From Flavobacterium sp. 9 (GTDB lineage: Bacteria; Bacteroidota; Bacteroidia; Flavobacteriales; Flavobacteriaceae): 64,000 nucleotides of DNA. Location of the stretch: NCBI RefSeq assembly GCF_002754195.1, contig NZ_PEEU01000001.1:4154001-4218000 (forward strand), written 5' to 3'. Positions 1 through 7,932 of this stretch are shown piece by piece. Under the pieces are notes generated by a model, which was not told the origin of the DNA, did not search any database, and saw nothing but the letters and a program-made list of their open reading frames with translations. Both the position numbers and the translations under genes were made by a program. The stretch's first letter is position 1; each line of letters starts with the position of its first letter.

Positions 1-584
1 ACCATCTGAATCATTTGGATTTCATTTTTTTGAATATTAACCATCGTATTTGCGATATCACAAACTGCTTTTGCTTGAGGGATCATTCCGGGATTTGTAG
101 ATACCTTTTTTAGCATTTCCATCAGGGTCTCTTTTACGATAGCATTTTCTTTAGTTGGCTTATAATTAGAAACTTCGACACTAACAGGAGATGAATCCTC
201 TGAAGTTGTTGCTAATTGATTTTCTTTTTCCTGAGATTGTTCTATAATTTTTTGATTTTCCATTTCGTCATTTATTTTTAATTGCTCCGGAGTAATCTCC
301 TGAAACTTGTGTTTTATTGGTTTATCATCGTCTTTAATTAAATCAGAAGTGTCAATTGGTGAAAATGTTACTGGGATCTCACCAGACAATTCCTCCAGGT
401 ACTTTTCTACTAAATGAAGTTCTAGCGAAAAAGATGTTTCTGTAGTAATTATCGTTACGGCTTTAGTGAAAATTTTAAAACTTTTAATTGTTATAACCTT
501 ATCCTTAAAAAAGACCGCTTTTCCGGTTACAGCTTTTAACTTCTGTTCAACTTCTTCAATTCTTTTTTCATGTGGCGTTTTCAT
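1..584 (-). CDS. Prophage hypothetical protein, C-terminus beyond left edge
   Basis: An open frame reads leftward from an ATG at 584 and runs off the left edge, so about 194 N-terminal residues are visible and the C-terminus is missing. It starts MKTPHEKRIEEVEQKL and continues with a beta-rich stretch (about residues 20-65), then a long polar, Gln/Glu/Lys-rich linker (about 95-145), then a helical segment with MLKKV and ANTMVNIQKNEIQM. I do not recognise a family. It overlaps the next upstream gene by 17 bp, which argues for translational coupling in the prophage early operon. It is real coding sequence by length and context; function unknown. Confidence 0.7.
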   Translation of the reverse strand, partial: MKTPHEKRIEEVEQKLKAVTGKAVFFKDKVITIKSFKIFTKAVTIITTETSFSLELHLVEKYLEELSGEIPVTFSPIDTSDLIKDDDKPIKHKFQEITPEQLKINDEMENQKIIEQSQEKENQLATTSEDSSPVSVEVSNYKPTKENAIVKETLMEMLKKVSTNPGMIPQAKAVCDIANTMVNIQKNEIQMIQM

Positions 585-1308
585 TTTTCTTGATTGTTTT
601 AATAAGTTTATTTTTTAGGGAGATAATTTCTTTTACATCTGCAGGAAGATTTAAAAACTTATTTTGATTTCTCCTGGCATGTTCATCCTTAGTCAGTAAT
701 TCAAGAAATTCTATTGTTGGTATTTCTGGGCATCCTGATTTTTTAACAACATTATATCCTTCAGGTATAGATCCATATTCTTTTTTCCACAACCATCGAT
801 TATAATGAACATATCCGTTTTCGGTTTTAATAAATGCCATTGGATAATCTTTTACTCTCCAAATTACAATCGTGCCTATTTCGTTGCTTCCGGTAAATTC
901 CCATCTTTTTTTATTTGCTACTGCTAATCGACCAGATTTTTTATTACGATCATGTACTTTTTGAAGTTCTGTTTTGGTACGTTTTAAATTTAGATACCTT
1001 CTTTTTTTTTCGATGTGTTTTTTTGACCAACCTTTATTTTTAGGCCATTCATTTTCGAATATTTGTGCAAGCTCCACATCTCCAATGCTTTTATAGTTTT
1101 GTTTTAAAAAATCAACTTGGTCAGATGTCCAGTACTCTAAATCCATTCGTTTAAGTCCCATAGAATAAGCTAATGTGCGTACTCTTGTTTTTTTTAAACC
1201 TAAAGAAGAAGCGATTTGATCATTGGTCATACTTTGGAAATTTTCTCTAATAAATTGAATGTCCTGTTCGGAAAATTCAATTTTGCCATATTTACCAACC
1301 GTAGCCAT
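568..1308 (-). CDS. HNH-like phage protein with degenerate nuclease motif
   Basis: A 246-residue protein. Residues about 10-110 look like two repeated helix-turn-helix-type segments (FSEQDIQFIRENFQ and WTSDQVDFLKQNYK), as in DNA-binding regions of phage HNH proteins. The C-terminal part (about 150-225) follows the phage HNH layout: YVHYNRWLWKKEYG, then IPEGYNVV, then LELLTKDEHARRNQ. In active members the segment after IPEGY normally carries an Asp-His pair and an Asn; here it reads NVVKKSGCPEIPT, so the central His is missing. It is probably a DNA-binding protein or inactive nuclease. It overlaps the flanking genes at both ends (17 bp and 1 bp), consistent with one operon. Confidence 0.65.
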   Translation of the reverse strand: MATVGKYGKIEFSEQDIQFIRENFQSMTNDQIASSLGLKKTRVRTLAYSMGLKRMDLEYWTSDQVDFLKQNYKSIGDVELAQIFENEWPKNKGWSKKHIEKKRRYLNLKRTKTELQKVHDRNKKSGRLAVANKKRWEFTGSNEIGTIVIWRVKDYPMAFIKTENGYVHYNRWLWKKEYGSIPEGYNVVKKSGCPEIPTIEFLELLTKDEHARRNQNKFLNLPADVKEIISLKNKLIKTIKKNENAT

Positions 1309-1943
1309 TAGATAAAATCTAAAGGTTTTTCAATTCGCTCAAACTCTATTACCCAAACAAATGGATTTTTATTCCAGGAATCAGATCCATTTATAGTTTC
1401 CCAAATAATTTGAAATCCAAATTTTGCAGTTAGCCAATCAGTTTCACTTTCATGTTGTATTGCACCTTCAGCAATAGAATCTTCTTCAGATATATCCTGT
1501 AATCTTTCAAGCTTTACAGATTTCACTTTCAAGAAAATTCTACAAGCATTTTTAGGCATGAAAATCGATGGTTTCCATTTTTGGTATTTTTTTAATTTCT
1601 TTAGAGTTTCAGAGGTGTAATCTGTCTTATATACAAATTTTCGACTCTCAATATCTTGGCTGTAAAATGTTTCGCGAACCCAAAGGATATCGTCAACGTT
1701 AAAAGGTGAAGTGACTAATTTCTTGATATTGGAATCTAAATTTAAAAATGAGCAAAATATCTGGTAAGTCGGATTAATTGGGGTGTCAGAAATAAAAATT
1801 GTTAATCCTTCATATTTCCATAGATCAGGATTTTCATTAATTATTTCCAGGCCTTTAGTTCTGCGAGTTTGATTTTTCCTATCTTCCAATATTCCACTAA
1901 CCATTGGAGTAGAATACAATATCGGTTTAAATACATTTCCCAT
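1308..1943 (-). CDS. ASCH-domain phage protein
   Basis: A 211-residue protein of the phage ASCH-type family. Family hallmarks visible in order are an N-terminal KPILYSTPMVSGILEDRKNQ (residues about 6-25) followed by TRRTKG, the DDILWVRETFY block (about 85-96), KWKPSIFMPKNACRIFLKV (about 121-140), RLQDISEEDSIAEG (about 147-160), and the C-terminal SWNKNPFVWVIEFERI. ASCH domains are RNA-binding-like PUA folds; such proteins are common in phage early regions but their exact role is not established. Its length is normal for the family. Its stop overlaps the start of the HNH-like gene by one base (ATGA-type overlap). Confidence 0.8.
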   Translation of the reverse strand: MGNVFKPILYSTPMVSGILEDRKNQTRRTKGLEIINENPDLWKYEGLTIFISDTPINPTYQIFCSFLNLDSNIKKLVTSPFNVDDILWVRETFYSQDIESRKFVYKTDYTSETLKKLKKYQKWKPSIFMPKNACRIFLKVKSVKLERLQDISEEDSIAEGAIQHESETDWLTAKFGFQIIWETINGSDSWNKNPFVWVIEFERIEKPLDFI

Positions 1944-1948
1944 AAGAT

Positions 1949-2107
1949 TTAGAGATTAAGAATTACAATGGCACCACAAACAAGGAAGCCAATTAAAAAC
2001 CATAATATTCGAGAAACTTTACAATCATTGCGATAGTCTCTCAATTCTTTTTGGTGTAAACAAGCTTCCTTGTGAAGCCCGCATACGGTGCAGTTACGAT
2101 TCTTCAT
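1949..2107 (-). CDS. Small Cys/His-rich single-pass membrane protein
   Basis: A 52-residue frame from ATG 2107 to TAA at 1949. The N-terminus carries a compact metal-ligand-like cluster (CTVCGLHKEACLHQ, with a further Cys near residue 29), and the C-terminal half is one hydrophobic helix (ILWFLIGFLVCGAIVIL). It overlaps the end of the upstream gene by 14 bp and stops 5 bp before the ASCH gene start, so it fills the operon gap exactly. A zinc knuckle plus membrane anchor is my inference. No family recognised. Confidence 0.6.
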   Translation of the reverse strand: MKNRNCTVCGLHKEACLHQKELRDYRNDCKVSRILWFLIGFLVCGAIVILNL

Positions 2108-2372
2108 TGCTTGTTGTTGATTTAAATAACATTGGTTTTATGACATCAGGATCCTGAACCAATAAATAAGTTTTTACAGGATAAGGAGCTTCTTTCTTAA
2201 AGTTCTTTAAATCATAACCATTTGTTGTATATCCGTTACGATCCTGGTGCAACAATGGCGTTGTTATTCCGTAGTTATTTCTTATAGCCTGATATCCTTC
2301 AAGCCATGACTGAAAATCGTTGTATTCGCCCATTTCAACAACTTTAACCTCAATTGTAATTACATTTTCCAT
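2094..2372 (-). CDS. Hypothetical prophage protein, 92 aa
   Basis: A 92-residue mixed alpha/beta protein with no signal peptide or membrane segment (starts MENVITIEVKVVEMGEYND). I do not recognise it. Its leader, AAGATTAAAC shortly before ATGGAA, is nearly repeated before the LuxR-type gene at 7481, which supports this start. It lies 27 bp downstream of the preceding gene in the leftward early operon and overlaps the small Cys/His protein by 14 bp. Confidence 0.55.
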   Translation of the reverse strand: MENVITIEVKVVEMGEYNDFQSWLEGYQAIRNNYGITTPLLHQDRNGYTTNGYDLKNFKKEAPYPVKTYLLVQDPDVIKPMLFKSTTSNEES

Positions 2373-2399
2373 TTGTTTAATCTTTTAAGAGTTTAAAAC

Positions 2400-2837
2400 T
2401 TATTCTTTTGTTTCAGCAGCTTCAGCCGTTGGTTTTGCAACAGAGTCATTTTCGAAGTTTCCAGCTTCGATTCTATAATTCTTTTGATTTATAGTTTTGC
2501 TGTAATGTGTTGATGTTTTGTTTTGATTGTCCAACAATACAATTAAAGGTTTCGATTCTTTTTGAAGCGTTTTAATAGCTTCTGTTGCTTCTTCTTGCTT
2601 CGAAGTGTTTAATACTTCAGATCTGTTTTCTAGTACCGTGAATCGTTTTCTTTTTAGCGATTCAGCTTTTGGAATTTCTTTTGTCATTTCAATTTCTATT
2701 TTAGGATTATTAAATATTTCATTATAAAACTCACGAGGATCTACTTTTAAAATTTCCTTTTCGTATTTCTCAATGCTTTTTCTTGCAGAAACACGGTCTG
2801 GCAGCCAACTTTCTTTTCTGATTTTTTTTAACGCCAT
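2400..2837 (-). CDS. Hypothetical charged prophage protein
   Basis: A leftward gene read from the ATG at 2837 (MALKKIRKESW), giving 145 residues; an in-frame ATG at 2852 would add five residues. It is highly charged and Lys/Glu-rich, probably largely helical, with a low-complexity tail ending in PTAEAAETKE. It overlaps the C-terminal coding region of the preceding gene by about 68 bp, which is long but common in compact phage operons. I do not recognise a family. Confidence 0.5.
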   Translation of the reverse strand: MALKKIRKESWLPDRVSARKSIEKYEKEILKVDPREFYNEIFNNPKIEIEMTKEIPKAESLKRKRFTVLENRSEVLNTSKQEEATEAIKTLQKESKPLIVLLDNQNKTSTHYSKTINQKNYRIEAGNFENDSVAKPTAEAAETKE

Positions 2838-3105
2838 AATTATTCTTTTCAATTATTGGTTTACGCCTATTAATTATTTCTACATCATCAAATATTCCCG
2901 CTAATACCCAAATCTGATTTGTGCTGTATAACTCTTTAAAAACTTGCATATCAGTATTTTCATGAAAGAAATACGGTTGGTTGCAAAAAGTTCCATCGAT
3001 GGACTGCTGAAAGTACATGCAGCCAAATTTCTTTTCTCCTAGACTATCTGCAAAATCAGAAGCCCTGGCAACCCTTAAATTCAATATGACAGCTTTTATT
3101 TTCAT
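2770..3105 (-). CDS. Hypothetical prophage protein, 111 aa
   Basis: A 111-residue frame. Residues 1-75 look like an ordinary folded protein (MKIKAVILNLRVARASDF, then a FGCMYFQQSIDG stretch and QIWVLAGIFDDVEI). The last 30 residues are Lys/Arg-rich with two Cys (ARPCFCKKKH) and lie in the overlap with the next gene, so that tail may be an extension rather than conserved sequence. It starts 2 bp after the stop of the primase-helicase gene. Function unknown. Confidence 0.5.
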   Translation of the reverse strand: MKIKAVILNLRVARASDFADSLGEKKFGCMYFQQSIDGTFCNQPYFFHENTDMQVFKELYSTNQIWVLAGIFDDVEIINRRKPIIEKNNYGVKKNQKRKLAARPCFCKKKH

Positions 3106-3107
3106 GA

Positions 3108-6100
3108 TTATTTAACTTGTAACCATTCAGGATCATCAATTGTACTTCCGTTTTCATGTGCCGGAACGTTGCCATTCTCTCCTTTCTTTGGTGCGGTTCT
3201 TAATAGATTTAAAATTCCGTTTTCATGCATCATTGAGTAATTGAAAATGTATGCAGATGTTGACGTATCATCAAACCGATGTGATTTTACAGCGCCGATG
3301 AAATATTTTTTTGATTTAAAATAATTTCTTAAAGTGTTTTCATGAATTACATCGACACCTTCACGAGTTGAAACCTCTTTGTGGTACAATTGGTGAACAG
3401 CATTTAAGCGTAAATACATCACTTGCACTCTGTCTTTATTTTGCCAAGATTCTGCTTTTTCGTCTTTTCTTCCCTGTAATTTTAAAGTCGTTGGAACATC
3501 GATCATAAAGTGATAGTTTTCTTTTAAAAGAGGGAAAGGACTACGATCACGTAAATACTCTAAAGTTTTCCAGAACTCTGCTAAACCTTCACTTTCTACA
3601 ATTAAATCAGAACTGTCAACAATTGCCTCTTTAAACTGATCATGTATTTGTTGGTATGTAAAAGGAAAAATAAACTTGTCAAACAAAATCTTAATTGGAG
3701 TCAATAAAACCGTATAATTTTGCAACATTCGTTCCTGGTATTCTGTACCTCTCAATTCCTTTTTTAACTGTTTAATGATATCTGAATAAACCTGACGATA
3801 TGAAGCTTCAATTTCAGGCCTGTATTTTACTATTTCTAAAATAAAACTTGTCAAACCTTCTTCTTCCCAAGACTGCAGTAAATTATAATCCGCAACTTCC
3901 TGATCTGTGAAATTTTCCTGCGGTTTAATTACATGTTCAATTATACTTCTGGAGGTTATTGAATTATCGTCCCAACTTGATAAATACTGAGAAAGAATAA
4001 TTAGAAAGCAATTTACTTTGGTAACTTTTGTTTTATTATCTCCTGTATTTTGTCCAATTTCACGACCACGATTATCATAGGATCCTTTGATGGATTGTTT
4101 GATTTTTACATCCGTTGTCAAATCGCTAAATTCTTCCAAAACAGCCATTGTATTAGTGGTCCTGCTTATTCTTCTCGAGAACGCCGAAATTGTTCCGGCA
4201 TTCAAATCAAAGGCCGGTTGTTTATAGCAAAACATCGCTGCCAAACTCTCGGCAAATTTTGTTTTTCCGGATCCCTTTTCACCGGCCAGAAATAGAATTG
4301 GAGACACTTGAAAGGTCTTAACAAACAGATCTCTAAATAGTGTAAAAAAAGCACATGCAATCCCTGTAATTGCTTTTTTACCGTAAACTGTATGCAATTG
4401 CTTCATCCAGGTATGAAATGCAACCGGCGATTGCATATAAACCAAATAACGATCATTCTCGTAAGGATCATCACCTTCGCGGGAATGTTTGTACATTACT
4501 GAAGCTGAAGGCGAATAGAAGTGTTTAATATCTTCTATATAATCACTTTCCATTTTTACGCCAGTTTCTAACTGTACAATTCCGTAATCATTTGGTTCTT
4601 TTGTAATTCCATCATGATAAATAAGATTTGCATAAGCGAAAAATCCGGCATGCTGCCAACCTAATGTTTTAAGTTCGTGAGCTGTAATAAAACGACCTAG
4701 AATGTCATTTCTAAGCAGTTTAAATTGATTTGCCGTGACTTGTGAGGTGAACGTAAAATTACCTTCGTCTAATAATTTAAGTTCAAATTTTGCCATTTGC
4801 GTAAAATCGGCCGTATCAAAATCAATTAATCGTTTAGTACCATTTTCAGAAATAACTTCACAAAGCCTTTTATTTTCCTGCTTTCCATAAACGTGAAAAA
4901 GAGGTGTAATTCTAAAATTTGAACCTTTGTAAAAGCTGTCTTTTCCTCTGAAAAACACATTATTTTCATGAATTACAAAGCCCTTTTCCAAATATTGCTT
5001 ATAATCACCAGTTTTTGGAAGCCCCAGTTTTTCAACGGATTCCGTTTCCGGTTTCTCTGATTGCGAAGCTTTGATTTCTGCAACTTTAAAAAAGCTTTCA
5101 ATTTTTTCTTTGATTACTTTTTCAGGTTGTCTAATTATCTTTGCACACTGTTTTTGATATGCATTTCGTTTGATATCGTCTTTTATAACGGATAACATCG
5201 AAGCAATTTCGGCTACAGCATGAGATAATTCATTTGGATCGTTAGCTGCTTTATTCTTCAGTTTAATTGCTTTCCAGTTTACTGCGTCTTCTGCATTACC
5301 CAAAAGCATTTTTTCGACGTGTTTTGTTTTCCTGGCATAACTATCCGGATCTTCTTTTTCCGGAAGAATTACAATGGAAACTTTTAAACCCTCGGCTAAC
5401 AAAATATTGATATCTCTAAGCGCTGCCAAAGTTCCTTTTTGATCGTTGCCTTTATCGTCTAAACCATCATTGTCGCGAAGAATAATAACATGATCAGCAA
5501 ATCTGTGAATTAATTTTGCTTGTTCCGGAGTCAATGCGGTTCCTCCGGTTGCAGCAGCTAATTCACATCCATTTTGAGAAAGCCCGGTTACATCTGTATA
5601 ACCTTCAACAAGGAAAGCTGTTCTAGCTTTAGCGATAAACTCTCTGTTTTCATACAAACCGTAAAGCACCTGGCTTTTATTGTAGATATCGGTTTCTTTT
5701 GTGTTGATATATTTAGGGCCCTCAACGTCATTTGCTTTTCTTCCTCCAAAACCTAATACATTCCCACGGATATCGCGAATTGGGAAAAGAAGTCTATCTC
5801 TGAAAAAATCATAGCTATTGCCTTCTTTTGATACAGATATACCAACGCTGATTGCTTGTTCTAACTTTCCTTTTTCAATTAATGGAGCTGTAACAAATTT
5901 GAAATCTTTTGGCGCATAACCAATTCTGAACTTTTCGACCGTTTTTTCGTTGATGTCTCGATCAATAAGCATTTTTTTAACCCAATGATCATCTGCAACA
6001 TTTCGTAATTGCATTTCATACTTTAAGCAAGCTACAGATTGAATATCATACAGTTCCTGTTTATAGCTTCTTTTGCGCTCCGCTTCTTCAGACAGTTGTT

Positions 6101-6383
6101 CTTCTTCAACGACAATACCACATATATCAGCAATAATTTTTATAGCTTCACCAAATGACACGTTTTTGTAAATCTGAACGAACTTAATACCATCACCACC
6201 ATGCCCGGTAGAAAAGCATTTAAACATGTTAAGTGACGGGGTTACAAAAAAGCAATCTTTACTAAAATTAAAAGGTGATTCGCAAGTCCACTTTGAACCG
6301 GCTCTTTTAAGATCACAATAGTGGCCAATAATTTGAACGATATCTGCGTTTCTAACTTCGTCTATTGATTTTTCGGTATACAT
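3108..6383 (-). CDS. Phage DNA primase-helicase (zinc-binding-like, Toprim and P-loop ATPase regions)
   Basis: A 1091-residue replication protein. Residues about 30-70 match the DnaG CHC2-type zinc domain, but the ligands are altered: Cys34, no His after it, then Cys56 and His61 in KCFSTGHGGDGIKF. Residues about 100-240 resemble the DnaG catalytic core N-terminal part (DFFRDRLLFPIRDIRG). The Toprim region follows with VEGYTD (about 259) and an LRDNDG metal motif (about 301) that carries a short insert. The C-terminal half has a Walker A, GEKGSGKT (about 703), and a Walker B-like AVLEEFSD (about 744), so it is a fused primase plus helicase-type ATPase, as in phage and plasmid replication proteins. 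It should prime and unwind phage DNA. It is the largest gene of the early operon. Confidence 0.85.
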   Translation of the reverse strand: MYTEKSIDEVRNADIVQIIGHYCDLKRAGSKWTCESPFNFSKDCFFVTPSLNMFKCFSTGHGGDGIKFVQIYKNVSFGEAIKIIADICGIVVEEEQLSEEAERKRSYKQELYDIQSVACLKYEMQLRNVADDHWVKKMLIDRDINEKTVEKFRIGYAPKDFKFVTAPLIEKGKLEQAISVGISVSKEGNSYDFFRDRLLFPIRDIRGNVLGFGGRKANDVEGPKYINTKETDIYNKSQVLYGLYENREFIAKARTAFLVEGYTDVTGLSQNGCELAAATGGTALTPEQAKLIHRFADHVIILRDNDGLDDKGNDQKGTLAALRDINILLAEGLKVSIVILPEKEDPDSYARKTKHVEKMLLGNAEDAVNWKAIKLKNKAANDPNELSHAVAEIASMLSVIKDDIKRNAYQKQCAKIIRQPEKVIKEKIESFFKVAEIKASQSEKPETESVEKLGLPKTGDYKQYLEKGFVIHENNVFFRGKDSFYKGSNFRITPLFHVYGKQENKRLCEVISENGTKRLIDFDTADFTQMAKFELKLLDEGNFTFTSQVTANQFKLLRNDILGRFITAHELKTLGWQHAGFFAYANLIYHDGITKEPNDYGIVQLETGVKMESDYIEDIKHFYSPSASVMYKHSREGDDPYENDRYLVYMQSPVAFHTWMKQLHTVYGKKAITGIACAFFTLFRDLFVKTFQVSPILFLAGEKGSGKTKFAESLAAMFCYKQPAFDLNAGTISAFSRRISRTTNTMAVLEEFSDLTTDVKIKQSIKGSYDNRGREIGQNTGDNKTKVTKVNCFLIILSQYLSSWDDNSITSRSIIEHVIKPQENFTDQEVADYNLLQSWEEEGLTSFILEIVKYRPEIEASYRQVYSDIIKQLKKELRGTEYQERMLQNYTVLLTPIKILFDKFIFPFTYQQIHDQFKEAIVDSSDLIVESEGLAEFWKTLEYLRDRSPFPLLKENYHFMIDVPTTLKLQGRKDEKAESWQNKDRVQVMYLRLNAVHQLYHKEVSTREGVDVIHENTLRNYFKSKKYFIGAVKSHRFDDTSTSAYIFNYSMMHENGILNLLRTAPKKGENGNVPAHENGSTIDDPEWLQVK

Positions 6384-6435
6384 GTATTATTTGATATAGA
6401 GATTATAATATTGTGAAACTGTTAAGCCGGTTGTA

Positions 6436-6894
6436 TCAACCAAAAAGGTCTGTTCGCACGCTAATTGTTTCTGAACCGATAACGGGAAGTTGGAGGATAA
6501 GCTCGTTAATACGTTTTTGTAATTCATTCTGCTTGGTAATATAATGGGAGCGCAAAGTTTTTTTATCTTCATATGAGATTGTTGATTGTTCGAGTGCAAC
6601 AAGTTGGTTGCCATATGCTAATTGTTCTTCCTCTAATTTTTGAATTTCATGGGAGGTTTTGGATTGTTCTAACATTAAATGCAATGATGCTAACGTTGCT
6701 ATACTATTGGCAGGACATCCGTTACTCTTTAAATACCTTTCAAAAGCCTCCTTTGCTGAAAGATTGTAGTATTTCATTAAGCCTTTAATGAAGATCTTAC
6801 CGTCTGCTATTTCTTTTTCCCACGTTTTTGGAAAAGTCGTTTTAATCATTTCAACCGCTTCCGGTCCGCTATATGTAAAAGTTGATAAATTCAT
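6436..6894 (-). CDS. Hypothetical coiled-coil prophage protein
   Basis: A 152-residue protein between the LuxR-type regulator (2 bp gap) and the primase-helicase. The first about 70 residues form a small helical domain (TWEKEIADGKIFIKGLMKYY, AFERYLKSNG). Residues about 75-140 are strongly heptad-like (SHEIQKLEEEQLAYG, DKKTLRSHYITKQNELQKR), predicting a coiled coil. Position beside the primase suggests a replication accessory role, but that is inference only. No family recognised. Confidence 0.6.
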   Translation of the reverse strand: MNLSTFTYSGPEAVEMIKTTFPKTWEKEIADGKIFIKGLMKYYNLSAKEAFERYLKSNGCPANSIATLASLHLMLEQSKTSHEIQKLEEEQLAYGNQLVALEQSTISYEDKKTLRSHYITKQNELQKRINELILQLPVIGSETISVRTDLFG

Positions 6895-6896
6895 GA

Positions 6897-7481
6897 TTAC
6901 TGGATTATTTTTTGGTTAATAGCTTTGGTAATTAATCCTGATTTTGATTTCACATTTGCCTTTTCAAATAGGTTTTGTTTATGTGTATTTAAGGTGCTTT
7001 TCGTAATTTTAAGTTGAGAAGCAATTTGTTTATCTGCTAAATCAGAGGCCATAAGGTTAACAATTTGGATTTCTCGCATTGTTAAAGATTTGCCGTCGAT
7101 CGTTATTGATTTAGATCTCCATTTCAGGCATTCACAGCTATTGGAGCAAATAAAATTGTCCGATTTATTTAACTGTCCACTTTCGTTGAAATCTGCAATG
7201 TGATCAGCAGCGCCATAAATGCAAAAGGCATATTTTTCCGTGGCTTCCTCCTGAGGTAAATGTTTCAGATCTGCAAAAGCGATATCGTCACTAAGAAATT
7301 GCTGAAAGATTTGCGCTTTCTTATTTGGATCCAGTGCATTAAAGTTGAATGTCTGGCCATCCGAAACGAAAAAAGTTTGTTTTGTCGAACGATCTCCGAA
7401 TATTTCCGTTCGCTTATCACCCAAACGCATTCCTGCCGGAATTTGGTGAATTTGATTTTTAATAGTAGATTTGCTTTCCAT
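6897..7481 (-). CDS. LuxR-type HTH regulator of the prophage early operon
   Basis: A 194-residue protein. The C-terminal about 60 residues are a clear LuxR/GerE helix-turn-helix: LTMREIQIVNLMASDLADKQ (about 132-151), then IASQLKITKSTLNTHKQNLF, with the usual recognition helix. Residues about 110-122 hold four Cys (ICSNSCECLKW plus an upstream Cys), a possible metal site. The N-terminal domain is not a recognisable receiver; it is short and has no phosphoacceptor motif. As the second gene of the early operon it may act as an activator or timing factor. The leader AAGATTAAAC before the ATG supports this start. Confidence 0.75.
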   Translation of the reverse strand: MESKSTIKNQIHQIPAGMRLGDKRTEIFGDRSTKQTFFVSDGQTFNFNALDPNKKAQIFQQFLSDDIAFADLKHLPQEEATEKYAFCIYGAADHIADFNESGQLNKSDNFICSNSCECLKWRSKSITIDGKSLTMREIQIVNLMASDLADKQIASQLKITKSTLNTHKQNLFEKANVKSKSGLITKAINQKIIQ

Positions 7482-7511
7482 TAGTTTAATCTTTTATAGG
7501 TTAATACTTAA

Positions 7512-7799
7512 TTAAGACCCGATGTTTCCAGCATCGGGTTTTTTTGTGCTAAAAATTTCTTTTCTCTTTTTAGAAATTTCCTTTACTTCTTCCAGTTTTT
7601 CCTGATAAATGGAAATTATAGTTTCCTCAATATCAAGGTTTGAATTGCGTCCGTTAAAAACGTGAGTGATGTAAGAGGTCCCAAAAGGTTCGCCTTTTTG
7701 ATTTACGATTCCGTTTTGATTCAAACGAGCTAAAACTTCCTTAGCATAGCCAGTTTTAAATACCTTTTTCATTTTCTTTCTTTCAGTCAGTTTAATCAT
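7512..7799 (-). CDS. Small HTH-like protein, first gene of early operon (Cro-like position)
   Basis: A 95-residue protein, or 86 residues if the internal Met10 (MKKVFKTGYAKEVL) is used. KTGYAKEVLARLNQNG and GTSYITHVFNGRN fit a small helix-turn-helix DNA-binding fold, followed by a charged helix. It is divergent from the repressor gene at 7933 and lies directly behind the shared operator region, which is the position of a Cro-type antagonist. That role is inferred from position; the family is not certain. Its last codons run into a hairpin (7517-7539). Confidence 0.6.
   Translation of the reverse strand: MIKLTERKKMKKVFKTGYAKEVLARLNQNGIVNQKGEPFGTSYITHVFNGRNSNLDIEETIISIYQEKLEEVKEISKKRKEIFSTKKPDAGNIGS
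7517..7545 (+). terminator. Hairpin with T-run reading rightward
   Basis: ACCCGATG at 7517-7524 pairs with CATCGGGT at 7532-7539 around a 7-nt loop, followed by a T-run on the plus strand. It reads as a rho-independent terminator for rightward transcription, yet both flanking genes are leftward, and it overlaps the last codons of the gene ending at 7512. On the leftward strand the T-run becomes an A-tract before the stem, so it would be a poor leftward terminator. Confidence 0.5.
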
Positions 7800-7869
7800 A
7801 GATAAGTGCTATTTTGAATTGATTTTTTTAATGTAATTTTACTACGAGGTAACTATTTAATTACTATTA

Positions 7870-7921
7870 CAAATATATACAGAAATCTGTACAAAAAACA
7901 TTTAATGTACAATTTTCTGTA
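7870..7921. promoter_or_regulatory. Twin operator and early promoter of the prophage switch
   Basis: The space between the divergent repressor and the Cro-position gene holds a perfect 14-bp palindrome, TACAGAAATCTGTA (7878-7891), and a related site, TACAATTTTCTGTA (7908-7921). Their starts are exactly 30 bp apart, about three helical turns, as expected for cooperative repressor dimers on one face of the DNA. On the leftward strand, TATATTTG (7877-7870) matches the Bacteroidetes -7 box TAnnTTTG and directly abuts the first operator, so bound repressor would block early transcription. The second operator ends 11 bp before the repressor start codon, suggesting autoregulation. Confidence 0.7.
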
Positions 7922-7932
7922 AAAAATATTAT

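Noticed and set aside
6387..6614. Open frame on the leftward strand (75 residues)
   Set aside because: It lies almost wholly inside the 152-residue coiled-coil gene (6436-6894) in another frame, with no independent support.
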